Counted from the first letter of the stretch, positions 17,596-31,468 are shown. The stretch: 64,000 nucleotides of DNA from Nitrospiraceae bacterium (GCA_035623075.1 DASPUC010000043.1:21960-85959), one strand, 5' to 3'. Numbers and translations are program-made. Notes: a model not told the origin generated them from the sequence alone.

Positions 17596-18732
17596 ATGCG
17601 TATCCTTACGGCTCTGCAGGCAGCGGCAGCCGTCATGGTCGTGGGTCTATCCGGGCAAGCATTCGCCGTCGAATTCGTTACCGTAGGTCCCCGCGCGGCA
17701 GGCATGGGTGGTGCTGGAGTGGCGGTCACGACCGACGCCTATGCGACCTATTGGAACCCGGCCGGCTTGGCGATGGTCAAATCCTTGGACATTCGAATTC
17801 AAGCGACGGCTCAAGTGACCGGACGTGACAATATCTTCAACGCGCTGGATGATTTAAAAGACTTTAACCCCAATGACACATCAGCGGCCAATCAGGCGAA
17901 GGCTCAGAGTATCGCGAATCAAATCAATCAACCTGGGGCCACCGTCTCAGGACTTGGTGCAGGCGGCATCTACGTGAAAGGACATTTCGGCGAGCATGCA
18001 TTTGGATTCAACGTCTCCGATGTCGCGACGTCGGGAGGATTCGTGACCTCACCGATACAGGTGACGACGGGCGGCGGGCAGGTTAATTTGGCCGGCCAGA
18101 TGACGTTACGGGGATTGCAGGTCGGGCAGGCAGCATTTTCCTATGCCTATGCCTTTGCAGATAAGACTTTTGCCATAGGTGTCACGGGCAAGATTCTTCA
18201 AGGTTGGGCCTACAACAATCCGACCAACCTGCAAGGTGGGGCGAACCCGGATCTTCTGAGCAATTTTGGTAAGGCGAAGATTTCGACCGCCTATGGCGTC
18301 GATCTCGGCGCCATGTATCGCCCTTCTTCGTGGTTGCGATTTGGGGTGGTCGCCAAAGACATCAATCAACCGAGTTTCGACGCGCCGGGCGGACAGGAGT
18401 ACAAACTGACGCCCCAGGTCCGCGGCGGTGTGGCGGTCAATCCCTGGTCGACGATGACCATTACTGCTGATATGGACATCACCTCCAACCAGACACTGGT
18501 GCCGCGATTGAAGAGCCAGGTCTTGAGCCTCGGCATGGAACAAACGCTTCTATCTGAATTTCTGTCCCTCAGGATCGGAACATATAAGAACGTTCAAGAC
18601 GCAGGATCCATCTTTACCCCGACCGCCGGACTCGGGTTTCGAATCTACTCCTTCCGCCTGGACCTCGCGGGCGGGTACGATTTTGATAAAGGAGGTGCGA
18701 TCGCCTCCGGTGCTCTTGCATGGACGTTCTAA
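17596..18732 (+). CDS. Outer-membrane beta-barrel protein (TraF/OMPP1-like)
   Basis: 378 residues with a signal peptide (to about ...GQAFAVEF). The mature N-terminus VTVGPRAAGMGGAGVAVTTDAYATYWNPAGLA is the signature seen in FadL/OmpP1-like and PorV/TraF-type barrels. Alternating amphipathic strands fill the rest, and the last residue is Phe (ALAWTF), the usual barrel-assembly signal. Likely a 12-14-strand outer-membrane channel or protein-export accessory; the substrate is unknown. Preceded by a GGGAGG ribosome binding site. The lipoprotein downstream starts 16 nt after the stop. Confidence 0.85.
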   Translation: MRILTALQAAAAVMVVGLSGQAFAVEFVTVGPRAAGMGGAGVAVTTDAYATYWNPAGLAMVKSLDIRIQATAQVTGRDNIFNALDDLKDFNPNDTSAANQAKAQSIANQINQPGATVSGLGAGGIYVKGHFGEHAFGFNVSDVATSGGFVTSPIQVTTGGGQVNLAGQMTLRGLQVGQAAFSYAYAFADKTFAIGVTGKILQGWAYNNPTNLQGGANPDLLSNFGKAKISTAYGVDLGAMYRPSSWLRFGVVAKDINQPSFDAPGGQEYKLTPQVRGGVAVNPWSTMTITADMDITSNQTLVPRLKSQVLSLGMEQTLLSEFLSLRIGTYKNVQDAGSIFTPTAGLGFRIYSFRLDLAGGYDFDKGGAIASGALAWTF

Positions 18733-18747
18733 TGGTATACTGACCGA

Positions 18748-19359
18748 ATGACCTTCACCGTCCATCGTACAGATTTACGGATCGCTCTCGGCTTCTTCTT
18801 ATTGACCAGCGCCGGTTGTGGAGGTCTGCAAGAAGTCTGGGAGGGACCTGGAGCGAGGGTGTTTCGCCCCCAGGCGATCGCCGTACTTCCACCGATGGCG
18901 AGTCAATACGACAGTGCCCGTGAGGACATCCAAGAAGTCATCGCCTCAGCCCTCAACCGTATCGCCCATATCGAACGCGTAGTGGCTCCCGAACAAGTGA
19001 CCGATGTCTTTCAAGGGTCGAAAGAAGCATTTGATGCCTTAGTGTTTTATTTTTCTCGCCTCGAAATGACCGGTCAATCAGATAAGGAATCGGCGGTGAA
19101 GCTTGGGAAAGCCCTGAACGTCGATTCGTTTCTGGTTGTTCGGGTGAATTCCTGGGAGTACGTCAGGAAAGAGGGCGACAACGCCGGCCGCGTGGGACTC
19201 AGCCTCCGGCTAATCGATGCGACGAATGGGACGACGGTCTGGAAAGCTCGCCACGAACGGTCTAGCAGTTATATGTTCATGAAACCAAACTTGAAGGATG
19301 TCGCCAGGGATCTTGTCGACGAAATGATCAAACAGATGCCCCCACAACCGAAACACTAG
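18748..19359 (+). CDS. Lipoprotein, GNA1162/DUF799-like
   Basis: 203 residues. N-terminal signal with a lipobox ending ...TSAGC, then IAVLPPMASQYDSAREDIQEVI and later SFLVVRVNSWEYV and RLIDATNGTTVWKARHE. The pattern (a conserved LPP..., amphipathic helices, and a ...TTVW strand near the end) matches lipoproteins of the DUF799/GNA1162 kind, which resemble TolB N-domains and are thought to work in outer-membrane transport. Immediately follows the barrel gene, so a partnership is plausible but unproven. Confidence 0.75.
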   Translation: MTFTVHRTDLRIALGFFLLTSAGCGGLQEVWEGPGARVFRPQAIAVLPPMASQYDSAREDIQEVIASALNRIAHIERVVAPEQVTDVFQGSKEAFDALVFYFSRLEMTGQSDKESAVKLGKALNVDSFLVVRVNSWEYVRKEGDNAGRVGLSLRLIDATNGTTVWKARHERSSSYMFMKPNLKDVARDLVDEMIKQMPPQPKH

Positions 19360-19460
19360 CCGCTTCTCCGAGTCGTCCCCCCTCACGAATCTCAAGCGTG
19401 GCCCTCTCCAGCCAACGTAGTAGTAACTTCTGTCGATGAAAAGCTCGGGAAAGAAATGCG

Positions 19461-20282
19461 TTAACGGCTTGTCGCGAATGAAGATGAAACCATCGCGGCT
19501 TTCAGGGATTTTACAAAAGCTCCTACTTGAACCGCCATCCCCCTGTCTTGTTGATGTGCGGCAATCCGTTTGACGATCGCGCTACCCACGATGACTCCGT
19601 CGGCAATCGCACCCACCTTGGCTGCATCGTCAGGCGTCGCCACCCCGAACCCCACCGCTACCGGTATCGTTGAAATCTTTCTGATCTTCTCGACGTTGGC
19701 TCGGACATCGGTGAGGTTGCTGAGTGTCGCCCCCGTGATCCCGGTAAGGGACACATAATACACAAAGCCCTGCGATCGACGGACGACATAGGAGCGGCGT
19801 TCTGCTGTGCTCGTCGGCGCCACGAGAAAAATCAGCTGCAAGCCGGTCTCAGCGGCTGGCTCTTCGAGGGGGCCTGCTTCATCCGGCGGCATGTCCGGGA
19901 CAATCACACCATCGACGCCGGCAGCCACCGCTTCCCGGCAGAACCGCTCCGGTCCAAACGCATGGATCGTGTTATAATAGGCCATGAAGATAAGCGGGAT
20001 CTGGGTTTTGTTTCGAAGCGTCTTCACCATCGGAAGGATCTTGCGCAGCGATGCACCGTTCCGAAGCGCCCGTTCCGCCGCCCGTTGAATGACAGGACCA
20101 TCAGCAATCGGATCCGAGAACGGAACGCCAAGCTCAATCATATCGGCTCCGGCCTGCTCCAATTCCAACACCAGGCGTTCCGTGTCGTGTAACGTCGGAT
20201 CGCCAGCCATGATGTAGGCGATCAACGCTTTACCGTTACGGCCCCGCAGTCCTGCAAATGTTCGATCCAATCGTGACGTCAC
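19461..20282 (-). CDS. trpA: Tryptophan synthase alpha chain
   Basis: 273 residues. The catalytic glutamate sits in [17 protein letters not shown], followed by the aspartate; the loop and phosphate-binding GFGVATPDD are present. It cleaves indole-3-glycerol phosphate to indole, which is channelled to TrpB. Its ATG overlaps the trpB stop by 4 nt (ATGA). Last gene of the operon; no U-tract terminator is seen in the 100 nt downstream. Confidence 0.97.
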   Translation of the reverse strand: MTSRLDRTFAGLRGRNGKALIAYIMAGDPTLHDTERLVLELEQAGADMIELGVPFSDPIADGPVIQRAAERALRNGASLRKILPMVKTLRNKTQIPLIFMAYYNTIHAFGPERFCREAVAAGVDGVIVPDMPPDEAGPLEEPAAETGLQLIFLVAPTSTAERRSYVVRRSQGFVYYVSLTGITGATLSNLTDVRANVEKIRKISTIPVAVGFGVATPDDAAKVGAIADGVIVGSAIVKRIAAHQQDRGMAVQVGAFVKSLKAAMVSSSFATSR

Positions 20283-21472
20283 AATGTAATCCCTCTCATT
20301 CTCGCGACCTGCTGGACGTCCTTGTCACCTCGACCGGAGAGGTTGACGATCATCACGTGATGTTTCTTCATGGTTGGTGCGATCTTCATGATGTGCGCGA
20401 TGGCGTGCGCACTCTCAAGCGCAGGCACGATCCCTTCTTCCCGTGAGAGCAGATCGAAGGCCGCGAGGGCTTCGTCGTCGGTGGCGGAGGTGTATTCTGC
20501 CCGGCCCTCATCACGCAAATAGCTGTGCTCGGGACCGACCGCCGCATAATCCAGCCCCGCCGACACGGAATGGGTGAGGTTGATCTGTCCGTCGTCGTCC
20601 TGGAGGAGGTAGGTCATCGTGCCTTGCAGCACACCGGGTTTTCCACCTGCAAATCGTGCAGCGTGTTTTCCGCTGGCAATGCCGAGCCCGCCGGCTTCAA
20701 CGCCGATCATCTTGACCTTTTTATCGTCACGGAAGGCGTGAAACAGGCCCATCGCGTTGCTGCCGCCACCCACACAGGCGACAAGGCTGTCCGGCAGGCG
20801 TCCCTCGGCGGCAAGGATTTGCTTCCGGGCTTCACGCCCGATGACAGATTGAAAATCGCGAATCATCATGGGATAGGGATGAGCGCCCAGCACAGAACCG
20901 AGAATGTAGTGCGTGGAACGGACGTTCGTCGTCCAATCCCGCATGGCTTCGCTGATCGCGTCTTTGAGCGTCCGACTGCCGGCATCCACTCCAGTCACCG
21001 TTGCTCCCAGGAGACGCATGCGGAAGACGTTGAGTGCTTGTCGCTGCATATCCTCGGTCCCCATATAAATTTCACACTGCAGACCAAACATTGCCGCCAC
21101 AGTTGCCGTCGCCACACCATGCTGACCGGCACCGGTCTCGGCAATGACCCGTGGTTTCTTCATCCGTTTAGCGAGGAGCGCTTGGCCGATTGCGTTGTTG
21201 ATCTTGTGAGCTCCCGTATGACAGAGATCCTCGCGCTTCAGATAGATTTTTGCGCCGCCTAATTTCTTCGTCAGGCGCTCTGCAAAGTAGAGCGGAGTCG
21301 GACGGCCGGCGTACTGCTTCAAATAGCCGGCAAATTCCTCCTGGAACCGGCGATCCTTGGCAGCCTTCACATATTCCCGTTCCAATTCGAGGAGGGCTGG
21401 CATTAAGGTTTCGGGGACGTACCGGCCCCCGTACAATCCGAATCGCCCTCGTTTGTCAGGAACAGTAGCCAT
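20279..21472 (-). CDS. trpB: Tryptophan synthase beta chain
   Basis: 397 residues, the TrpB1 type. PLP lysine in [13 protein letters not shown], phosphate loop [10 protein letters not shown], and the C-terminal SGRGDKD. It condenses indole with serine to give tryptophan. The 4-nt overlap with trpA supports coupled 1:1 synthesis. Confidence 0.98.
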   Translation of the reverse strand: MATVPDKRGRFGLYGGRYVPETLMPALLELEREYVKAAKDRRFQEEFAGYLKQYAGRPTPLYFAERLTKKLGGAKIYLKREDLCHTGAHKINNAIGQALLAKRMKKPRVIAETGAGQHGVATATVAAMFGLQCEIYMGTEDMQRQALNVFRMRLLGATVTGVDAGSRTLKDAISEAMRDWTTNVRSTHYILGSVLGAHPYPMMIRDFQSVIGREARKQILAAEGRLPDSLVACVGGGSNAMGLFHAFRDDKKVKMIGVEAGGLGIASGKHAARFAGGKPGVLQGTMTYLLQDDDGQINLTHSVSAGLDYAAVGPEHSYLRDEGRAEYTSATDDEALAAFDLLSREEGIVPALESAHAIAHIMKIAPTMKKHHVMIVNLSGRGDKDVQQVARMRGITL

Positions 21473-21516
21473 AGAACTCTCTGTGAAGATGCAAATAATT
21501 AGTATAGACGGGGCTG

Positions 21517-22149
21517 TTACGGGGACACAACCTTCACCGCACGGAGAAAGGCTCGAACCTTCTCGTGATCCTTCTTGCCCGGAGCGACCTCAACCCCACT
21601 GCTGACATCCACCCCATACGGCTGCACCGCTCGAAGAGCCTGACCCACATTCTCCGGTGTGAGACCTCCCGCCAGAACAACCGTCGCTGCTTGGGCAACC
21701 TCCCTGGCCAAGCCCCAATCGATAACCTGACCGGTCCCCCCGTAGGCCTCATCGCAAAACGCGTCGAGGACGAAGCCCCGCACCCCGGCTCTCCCTTGAT
21801 ATTCCGCAAAGGAAAGGAACGTGCTTCGGTCCTTCACCCGTAGCGCCTTCAGCACAGGACGACTCAATTCGCGACAGTACGTCGCGGTTTCCTCCCCGTG
21901 GAGCTGGGCGAGTGCCAGGCCACACGTGTCCATGACATCGCGCACAACCTTGATTTCCTCGTTGACGAAAACTCCGACCGGCACCACGAACGGCGGCAAC
22001 TGGGCAACGATCCGTTGAATCATTATCGGTTCGACGTATCGAGGGCTTTTTCGATAGAGAATGAAGCCGAGCGCATCAGCCCCTGCCGCTACTGCAACCA
22101 AGGCATCCTCGATGTTCGTAATTCCGCAAATTTTTGCTCGATATGACAC
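21517..22149 (-). CDS. trpF: Phosphoribosylanthranilate isomerase
   Basis: 210 residues, a single TIM-barrel. [11 protein letters not shown] with the catalytic cysteine near the N-terminus, LHGEE, and the phosphate-binding [10 protein letters not shown] and GVDVSSGVE at the end. Converts phosphoribosylanthranilate to CdRP. Stands as a separate gene here, not fused to trpC. Confidence 0.96.
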   Translation of the reverse strand: MSYRAKICGITNIEDALVAVAAGADALGFILYRKSPRYVEPIMIQRIVAQLPPFVVPVGVFVNEEIKVVRDVMDTCGLALAQLHGEETATYCRELSRPVLKALRVKDRSTFLSFAEYQGRAGVRGFVLDAFCDEAYGGTGQVIDWGLAREVAQAATVVLAGGLTPENVGQALRAVQPYGVDVSSGVEVAPGKKDHEKVRAFLRAVKVVSP

Positions 22150-22170
22150 GGCTATTTCGACTTTCTCCAG

Positions 22171-23004
22171 CTATAACTCTGATGTGGTCGGAGTCCTTTT
22201 CTCCGCTCCACAAAGCTCCTGGATTCTCGCGCCAATATCGTCGGCACGAATCAAGGATTCGCCCACGAGCATTGCGTGGACGCCAGCTTCGAGAAGCCTG
22301 ATGACGTCGTCCCGCTTATGAATGCCGCTTTCGCTCACGATCAATCTATCCTTGGGGACACGTTTGGCCAGTCGCGACGTGACACCCAGATCCGTAGAAA
22401 ATGTCTTGAGGTCACGATTATTGATTCCTATCAACCGTCCATCGGGAATCCGTTCAAGAACCGTATCGAGTTCGCGCTCATGATGCACTTCAAACAACGT
22501 GTCCATGCCGAGTTCTTTGGTCAACGCGTGATAATCGATTAACTGTTCCCGTTCGAGTGCGGCAACGATCAAGAGCACCGCGTCGGCACCGTAGGCACGA
22601 GCTTCATAAAACTGCACCTCTCCGACCATGAATTCCTTGTTGAGCACGGGCAGCGGAATTGCCTGCTTGATCTCTCGCAGATATTCAAGGTTCCCTTGAA
22701 AAAACTCCCTGTCGGTTAGGACGGATAAGGCCGAGGCTCCATGGGTATAGAACGACTTGGCGATTCCAAGATAATCAAACCTCTCCTCAAATTCCGGTCT
22801 GAGAAGCCCTAAACTTGGTGATGCTTTCTTGACCTCGGCGATAAGGGCTGGGCAGCTGGTCGTTTTAGTAGCATCTAGGGCCACCGCAAACCCCAGGGCA
22901 CGCGGCAAATCCCTGATCCGACCGGTGAGTTCGGCCAAGTACCCACGGCTCTGCTTGTGTCGAAGCTCGGCCTTCTTGTGCTCGAGAATACGATCCAGAA
23001 TCAT
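22171..23004 (-). CDS. trpC: Indole-3-glycerol phosphate synthase
   Basis: 277 residues from ATG 23004 (MILDRILEHKKAEL); a longer in-frame start at 23079 would add 25 residues not typical of the family. TrpC signatures: PALIAEVKKASPS, FxGxLEYL (QGNLEYLREIK), VLNKEFMVGE, IGINNRDLKTF and VSESGIHKRDD. Catalyses ring closure of CdRP to indole-3-glycerol phosphate. 21 nt precede trpF. Confidence 0.96.
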   Translation of the reverse strand: MILDRILEHKKAELRHKQSRGYLAELTGRIRDLPRALGFAVALDATKTTSCPALIAEVKKASPSLGLLRPEFEERFDYLGIAKSFYTHGASALSVLTDREFFQGNLEYLREIKQAIPLPVLNKEFMVGEVQFYEARAYGADAVLLIVAALEREQLIDYHALTKELGMDTLFEVHHERELDTVLERIPDGRLIGINNRDLKTFSTDLGVTSRLAKRVPKDRLIVSESGIHKRDDVIRLLEAGVHAMLVGESLIRADDIGARIQELCGAEKRTPTTSEL

Positions 23005-23085
23005 GTGCTTGCCGGGCTCGTGGCGAGGGGCAAGTGGCCAGAGCTTGAATCTCCCTAAGCCCCTTGCCTCGAACCTCAAACCTTT

Positions 23086-24096
23086 CTATTTATTCGTATA
23101 GGCAACGAGACGTTCTAGTTTCTCTGCGGCGGCTCCGGAGTCGATCGTCTGAGCGGCCAGACGAAACCCTTCCTGAAGCGATTTTGCCTTGCGTCCAGCG
23201 ACCAGCGCAGGAGCTGCATTCAGACACACGATGTCCCGCTTCGGTCCCTTCCGCCCCCGCAGAATGTCGCGTGTGATCTCCGCGTTGTCTGGTGGATATC
23301 CACCAGCGAGATCCTTCAAGCGCACACGAGACAGCCCGAACTCCTGAGGATCCAGCACGTAACTGGATAGGACGCCCTGCTTACCCTCCGACACCATGGT
23401 TCTGTCGGTCATTGTAATCTCGTCGAGCCCATCCAAGCCGTGCACGACGAAGCAATGCCGTGATCCCAGTTGTAGGAGAACTTTCCCCACGAGTTCGGTG
23501 AGTGTTCCATCGAATACGCCAAGCACTTGGATGGTCGCGCCGGCTGGATTCGTCAGTGGTCCGAGAATGTTGAGCATCGTCCGGATTCCGATCTCCTGTC
23601 GTGGCCCAGCGCAATGTTTCATGGCGCCGTGATACAGAGGCGCAAAGAGGAATCCGATTCCGACCTCATTGATGCAATCGGCCACGCGCTCAGTCGATAG
23701 ATCAATTTTGACGCCTAAGGCGGCCAAGACGTCAGCGCTCCCCGATTTGGATGAGACCGACGTATTCCCGTGCTTCGCAACGGTGAGACCAGCGCCGGCA
23801 ACGACAAGTGCCGTCGTCGTCGAAATATTGAAGGTATGGGCTCCGTCTCCTCCAGTGCCACAAGTATCCACGACATCGGGATCTCCGACGGCAATTCGAA
23901 CGGCACGTGCTCGCATCGCTCTCACAGACCCGACGATTTCCTCCGCAGTTTCACCCTTGAGACGAAGCCCCATCAGATACGCAGCAATCTGGGCTGGCTT
24001 GGCCGCGCCATCCATGATTTCGGCCATCACTTCTTCGGCTTCTTTGTCTGTAAGGGAAATGCGATCGGCCAGTTTTGCAATGGCGTCTTTGATCAT
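23086..24096 (-). CDS. trpD: Anthranilate phosphoribosyltransferase
   Basis: 336 residues. PRPP/Mg-binding DTCGTGGDGAHTFNIST, KHGNTSVSSKSGSADVL and the GPLTNPAG segment are all present. Transfers phosphoribose from PRPP to anthranilate. A 79-bp spacer separates it from trpG and carries a repeated element (see repeat entries). Confidence 0.97.
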   Translation of the reverse strand: MIKDAIAKLADRISLTDKEAEEVMAEIMDGAAKPAQIAAYLMGLRLKGETAEEIVGSVRAMRARAVRIAVGDPDVVDTCGTGGDGAHTFNISTTTALVVAGAGLTVAKHGNTSVSSKSGSADVLAALGVKIDLSTERVADCINEVGIGFLFAPLYHGAMKHCAGPRQEIGIRTMLNILGPLTNPAGATIQVLGVFDGTLTELVGKVLLQLGSRHCFVVHGLDGLDEITMTDRTMVSEGKQGVLSSYVLDPQEFGLSRVRLKDLAGGYPPDNAEITRDILRGRKGPKRDIVCLNAAPALVAGRKAKSLQEGFRLAAQTIDSGAAAEKLERLVAYTNK

Positions 24097-24102
24097 GATC
24101 AG

Positions 24103-24127
24103 CAGCTATCAGCCCTCAGCTATCAGC
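24103..24127. repeat. 25-bp repeat between trpG and trpD (left inverted arm)
   Basis: Two exact copies of CAGCTATCAGC (24103-24113 and 24117-24127) separated by 3 bp. The whole 25-bp unit matches the reverse complement of 24763-24787 at 23 of 25 positions, so trpG lies between two inverted copies. Confidence 0.8.
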
Positions 24128-24175
24128 TGGCAGCGATCAGTTCCGCCGTAGATCCACTGGCCGAAAGCCGACCGC

Positions 24176-24751
24176 TCATTGCTGATGGCTACAATGTAAA
24201 AAATTCCGTAGGAGGTCCTTGCCGACCGTCGTCAGAATTGATTCCGGATGGAACTGCACGCCTTCAATACCGAACGATCGATGCCGAATCCCCATGATTT
24301 CTCCCTCAGCCGTTTCGGCTGAAATGTCAAAGCAGGACGGGAGCGTCGAGCGGTTGACGATGAGGGAATGGTATCGTGTGGCTTCGAAGGGATTGGGAAG
24401 ATCTTTAAAGATCGTCTTGCCATCATGCTTAATCCATGATGTTTTTCCGTGCATGAGACGCTCGGCCCGCACGACTTCTCCTCCAAACGCAACCGCCAAT
24501 GACTGATGTCCCAGGCACACACCCAAAAGGGGAATCGCTCCGCCGAACCGCCTGATTGCTTCGACTGAGATCCCCGCTTCTTTTGGTGTGCAAGGACCGG
24601 GGGAAACGACCAGGCGGCTCGGATGCAGCGCTTCAATCTCATCAAGCGTAATTTTGTCGCTTCGATAGACGTGGACGTCTTCTCCCAACTCGCCAAAATA
24701 CTGCACGAGGTTGTACGTAAAGGAATCGTAGTTGTCGATCATTAATAGCAT
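24176..24751 (-). CDS. trpG: Anthranilate synthase component II (glutamine amidotransferase)
   Basis: 191 residues from ATG 24751 ([14 protein letters not shown]); reading further upstream passes through the repeat and is not part of the family. Class I amidotransferase triad: Cys in [10 protein letters not shown], His and Glu in EGVQFHPES. It supplies ammonia to TrpE; the same protein may serve PabB, as no second copy is visible here. Both ends are flanked by inverted copies of a 25-bp repeat, unlike the rest of the tightly packed operon. Confidence 0.95.
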   Translation of the reverse strand: MLLMIDNYDSFTYNLVQYFGELGEDVHVYRSDKITLDEIEALHPSRLVVSPGPCTPKEAGISVEAIRRFGGAIPLLGVCLGHQSLAVAFGGEVVRAERLMHGKTSWIKHDGKTIFKDLPNPFEATRYHSLIVNRSTLPSCFDISAETAEGEIMGIRHRSFGIEGVQFHPESILTTVGKDLLRNFLHCSHQQ

Positions 24752-24762
24752 AGAAGCTCTCA

Positions 24763-24787
24763 GCTGATAGCTGATGGCTGATAGCTC
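24763..24787. repeat. 25-bp repeat upstream of trpG (right inverted arm)
   Basis: GCTGATAGCTG (24763-24773) plus GCTGATAGCTC (24777-24787), the inverted counterpart of 24103-24127 with the same 14-bp periodicity. It lies just before the trpG start, between trpE and trpG. Confidence 0.8.
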
Positions 24788-24830
24788 AGAGCCATGTAAT
24801 TTTGAGGTCTGCTTGCCATCTGCCTTTCCC

Positions 24831-26327
24831 TTACTCCAATCCTTGTTCCGCGAGCTCAACAGCTTTCATCATGGCGCGGGCCTTGTTGCATGTTTCTTCG
24901 TACTCATGCTCCGGATTGGAGTCAGCGACGATTCCGGCACCGGCTTGGATATATGCCTGATGTTTCTTGATCACGACTGTCCGGATGTTGATACACATAT
25001 CCATATTCCCAGAGAAACTGAAGTAGCCCACGGCTCCTGCATAAGGCCCACGCCTCGTCGGCTCGAGCTCATCGATAATTTCCATCGCTCGGATCTTGGG
25101 AGCACCCGACACGGTTCCGGCAGGAAAGCAAGCGCGCAACACGTCATAAGAGTCCCTGGCTGGATCAAGCCGCCCCGTGACGTTCGACACAATATGCATC
25201 ACATGGGAGTACCGTTCCACATGCATGAGGGAGTCGACGTGCACGCTACCTCGTTCGGCCACACGACCGACGTCGTTTCGTCCCAGATCGACGAGCATGA
25301 CATGTTCAGCCCGCTCCTTTTCGTCCGCCAGCAGCCGGCGCTCTAACTGCTGATCTTCCTCCGCCGTCGCGCCTCGCCGACGTGTTCCTGCAATAGGTCT
25401 GACTGAAATCAACCCATCTTCGCACCGGACCAGGGTTTCAGGAGATGACCCGACCAGTTCAACTCCTGCGATTCTCAGGTAATACATGTATGGAGAGGGG
25501 TTCACGACGCGCAGCGCCCGGTACAGCTGTAACGGACTTGTCTGAATATTGGTTTCCCATCGCTGCGACAGGACCGCCTGAACGATATCTCCTGCGCGAA
25601 TATACTCCTTGGTCCGGGCGACCATTTTCTCAAAGTCGGCCTTGCTCATATTCGAGGTAAACGTGATCGGTCTATTGCGGCGATGAGGTCGTGTCCGTCG
25701 AAGCGGTCGTTTGAGACGAGCAATCATCCGTTCGATGCGTTCTGTCGCCTCCCGGTAGGCTCGTTTAATATCTCGATCAGCCGTCGACTTCACATGGGCG
25801 TTGGCCACCACTTTGATCTTTTGGGCGACGTTGTCGAAAATTAACAGCGTATCGGTCAGCAAAAACGCAAAATCGGGAGCGGAACCCTGATCTTTTCGAC
25901 GAGTTGGGAGCTCTTCGAACGTACGGATCATGTCGTACCCGAAATATCCCACAGCCCCGCCAACAAACCGGGGGAGATCCGGCAACGTAACTGGACGGTA
26001 GCTTTGCATCAGCTCTCGCAGACGGTCGAGAGGTCGACCAAGACTGGGAATGCGCTTCTTGCTTTTTCCCCTGAGAAGGATTAGATCTCCTCCGTCTTCG
26101 TACACGACGACAGGAGTCCCCCCTCCTAAGAACGAGTATCGCGCCCATTTCTCCCCACCTTCGACACTTTCAAGCAAATAGGCTGACGGGCCGTGATCGA
26201 TCTTGGCAAAAGCCGAGACCGGCGTCTCATAGTCAGCCAGAATCTCTCGATAGAGAGGGATCAAATTCCCCTCATGGGCATAACGACGAAACTGGTCTAG
26301 GCTTAACGAATACTGTGGCGTCTGCAC
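24831..26327 (-). CDS. trpE: Anthranilate synthase component I
   Basis: 498 residues from a GTG at 26325-26327, chosen because AGGAA lies 9 nt upstream and the sequence after it ([13 protein letters not shown]) begins the family homology; the frame is open further upstream inside the LysM gene but shows no homology-like sequence. [18 protein letters not shown] contains the LLES element that binds tryptophan for feedback inhibition. The chorismate-binding core shows [15 protein letters not shown] and [13 protein letters not shown]. First trp gene; the LysM gene ends 19 nt before it. Confidence 0.95.
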   Translation of the reverse strand: MQTPQYSLSLDQFRRYAHEGNLIPLYREILADYETPVSAFAKIDHGPSAYLLESVEGGEKWARYSFLGGGTPVVVYEDGGDLILLRGKSKKRIPSLGRPLDRLRELMQSYRPVTLPDLPRFVGGAVGYFGYDMIRTFEELPTRRKDQGSAPDFAFLLTDTLLIFDNVAQKIKVVANAHVKSTADRDIKRAYREATERIERMIARLKRPLRRTRPHRRNRPITFTSNMSKADFEKMVARTKEYIRAGDIVQAVLSQRWETNIQTSPLQLYRALRVVNPSPYMYYLRIAGVELVGSSPETLVRCEDGLISVRPIAGTRRRGATAEEDQQLERRLLADEKERAEHVMLVDLGRNDVGRVAERGSVHVDSLMHVERYSHVMHIVSNVTGRLDPARDSYDVLRACFPAGTVSGAPKIRAMEIIDELEPTRRGPYAGAVGYFSFSGNMDMCINIRTVVIKKHQAYIQAGAGIVADSNPEHEYEETCNKARAMMKAVELAEQGLE

Positions 26328-26346
26328 GTGAATATTCCTATTGTCG

Positions 26347-26997
26347 CTATTCCTGACCGACAATGAGCTTTTGCCCAACCTCGATGATCTCATCGGGCAG
26401 TTTGTTCCACTTCTTGATCTTATCAACACTGACCCCGTAGCGGCGGCTGATGCGGTACAGGGTTTCCCCAGGTTTGACCACATGGACCATGCCTCCGGCC
26501 TTCACATCCGGCGTCGTGTCCATGGACGTTGCCTCAGCCACCTCTTTGGTATCCGATGGTGTCCCCGTGAAGGCTCCCGAGAGGTCCGTGCTCTCCAGGC
26601 TTACATCAGGCTTGGGTGTTCGTGCCGAAGCCGCTGAGGAGCGCTTCACATCGGTCTTCGCTTTCCGCTCGAGCAACGCAGCTTCTTTCATCGCTTCAGC
26701 TTCTTCCTGCACCCGGCTCATTTGTTCCCTTACCGCTTGGACCTGAGCAGTTAATTCACGATTCCTCGCTTCGTACTCCGACAATTCCCTCTTCGTCCGC
26801 TTCACTTCACTGTCGAGCTCACTGGTACGTTTTTCTTCTTGAGCCAGCAGACGCTGGAAGTTCAGGCTTCTGGCCTTCTCCGCCTCGTATTTTTCACTGA
26901 GCACGCATCCGCTCAGCACGAAGCCTCCCAAGACCACCAGAACAGTGCGATTGACCACCGTGGGATTCACAATCATTCTGCCTCCCTCCTCCTTCAT
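26347..26997 (-). CDS. LysM-domain lipoprotein with coiled coil
   Basis: 216 residues. Signal peptide with lipobox LSGC (Cys ~31), then a ~90-residue coiled coil rich in Glu/Arg/Lys (ARSLNFQRLLAQEEKR...), a Ser/Thr/Asp linker, and a C-terminal LysM domain (VHVVKPGETLYRISRRYGV... KKWNKLPDEIIEVGQKLIV) that should bind peptidoglycan. Two start codons are possible, 26997 and 26976, each with a good AGGAGG-like ribosome binding site. It lies directly upstream of trpE on the same strand, so it may be co-transcribed with the trp operon although its role is in the envelope. Confidence 0.85.
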   Translation of the reverse strand: MKEEGGRMIVNPTVVNRTVLVVLGGFVLSGCVLSEKYEAEKARSLNFQRLLAQEEKRTSELDSEVKRTKRELSEYEARNRELTAQVQAVREQMSRVQEEAEAMKEAALLERKAKTDVKRSSAASARTPKPDVSLESTDLSGAFTGTPSDTKEVAEATSMDTTPDVKAGGMVHVVKPGETLYRISRRYGVSVDKIKKWNKLPDEIIEVGQKLIVGQE

Positions 26998-27099
26998 GAA
27001 GACCTCCTTCTACGGTTCCGGGTTTCTGCCCCAAGCAGCCCGGAAAACGCACCGGCTGTCAGTCAAAACAGGCACCTTACCGAGGATTTGATAGAATAG

Positions 27100-30508
<3,409 letters not shown>

Positions 30509-30785
30509 GTGAGTCTAGAATTGATTAAGGATGACCGATAGCTGAAGCCGATGAGAGGCATCCACGGCGTGAAAAAACGGATCTCCCAGCCATCTGAACA
30601 TGCCGTGGCGCTAGAAGAACCTGGTCAACCAGGAAGTGGCTTGGAGACCCAGTACTGTACATAGGAGATTACATTTATCATAGGAGGGGGGGGGCAGCAA
30701 GCAGATCATCAAAACCATCTAACAAATCAAAAGGTTGCGTCACATCACTTGATAATTTCAAGGGAAACTCCGCTACCATATTCCG

Positions 30786-31466
30786 CTAAGTATCGTCTCG
30801 CACGACAAAGGGCTGGATATCCAAGGAGGATTCGAGGCGCGAGGCTGCGGCTTGGGCCTGAGCCTCGGTCATGAACTCCCCTACCTGAACGCGGTACCGA
30901 CGTCCCTCTGGAAGCTCGATCGTCACAATCCGTCCCCCGTGGTAGTTGGTCCTGAGTCGTTCCAACAGGCTCACTGCGTTCTGACGATCGGCGAAGGAAC
31001 CGACTTGAATTCTCAGAACCCCCATATCAGCCGTACGACCCTGATATCCGACCACACGAAGCTCTACCTGATCCGTCCCTGCCCCAGTCATGCCCAATGC
31101 GTGGGCCCCGGCCAGCGAAAGATCGACGATGCGCCCCTTGGCAAATGGACCCCGATCGTTGATGCGAACCGTCACGTGCTTCCCAGTGGTCAAGGACCGG
31201 ATGACAGCGACAGACCCCAAGGGAAGGGTCCGATGAGCTGCAGTAAGCTTGTACATGTCGTACCGTTCACCATTGGACGTCTTATTTCCGTGGAATCCCG
31301 GGCCATACCAGGATGCCACCCCCCTTTCGACATAGCCAATGGGATAACCGGGGAAATAGGTGGGCCGAGGAGCTGCTCCTCCACAGGAAACCAGCAGGTA
31401 GCTACTGACGGCCAGGAGGGCTAGGGCTAATGGACGGGACCGGACCGAAGCAAGCCCTTTCCACAT
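30786..31466 (-). CDS. rlpA: RlpA septal-ring lytic transglycosylase-like lipoprotein
   Basis: 226 residues. Lipoprotein signal (LLAVSSYLLVSC), then a double-psi beta-barrel: RGVASWYGPGFHGNKTSNGERYD, HRTLPLGSVAVIRSL, VRINDRGPFAKGRIVDLS. A C-terminal SPOR domain (MGVLRIQVGSFADRQNAVSL...) should bind denuded septal peptidoglycan. RlpA cleaves naked glycan strands during cell division in Pseudomonas. The ACT-protein gene ends 2 nt upstream of its start, so the two are probably one transcript. Confidence 0.93.
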   Translation of the reverse strand: MWKGLASVRSRPLALALLAVSSYLLVSCGGAAPRPTYFPGYPIGYVERGVASWYGPGFHGNKTSNGERYDMYKLTAAHRTLPLGSVAVIRSLTTGKHVTVRINDRGPFAKGRIVDLSLAGAHALGMTGAGTDQVELRVVGYQGRTADMGVLRIQVGSFADRQNAVSLLERLRTNYHGGRIVTIELPEGRRYRVQVGEFMTEAQAQAAASRLESSLDIQPFVVRDDT

Positions 31467-31468
31467 GG

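Noticed and set aside
20525..21262. 245-residue plus-strand frame opposite trpB
   Set aside because: Shadow of trpB; composition is unlike a protein.
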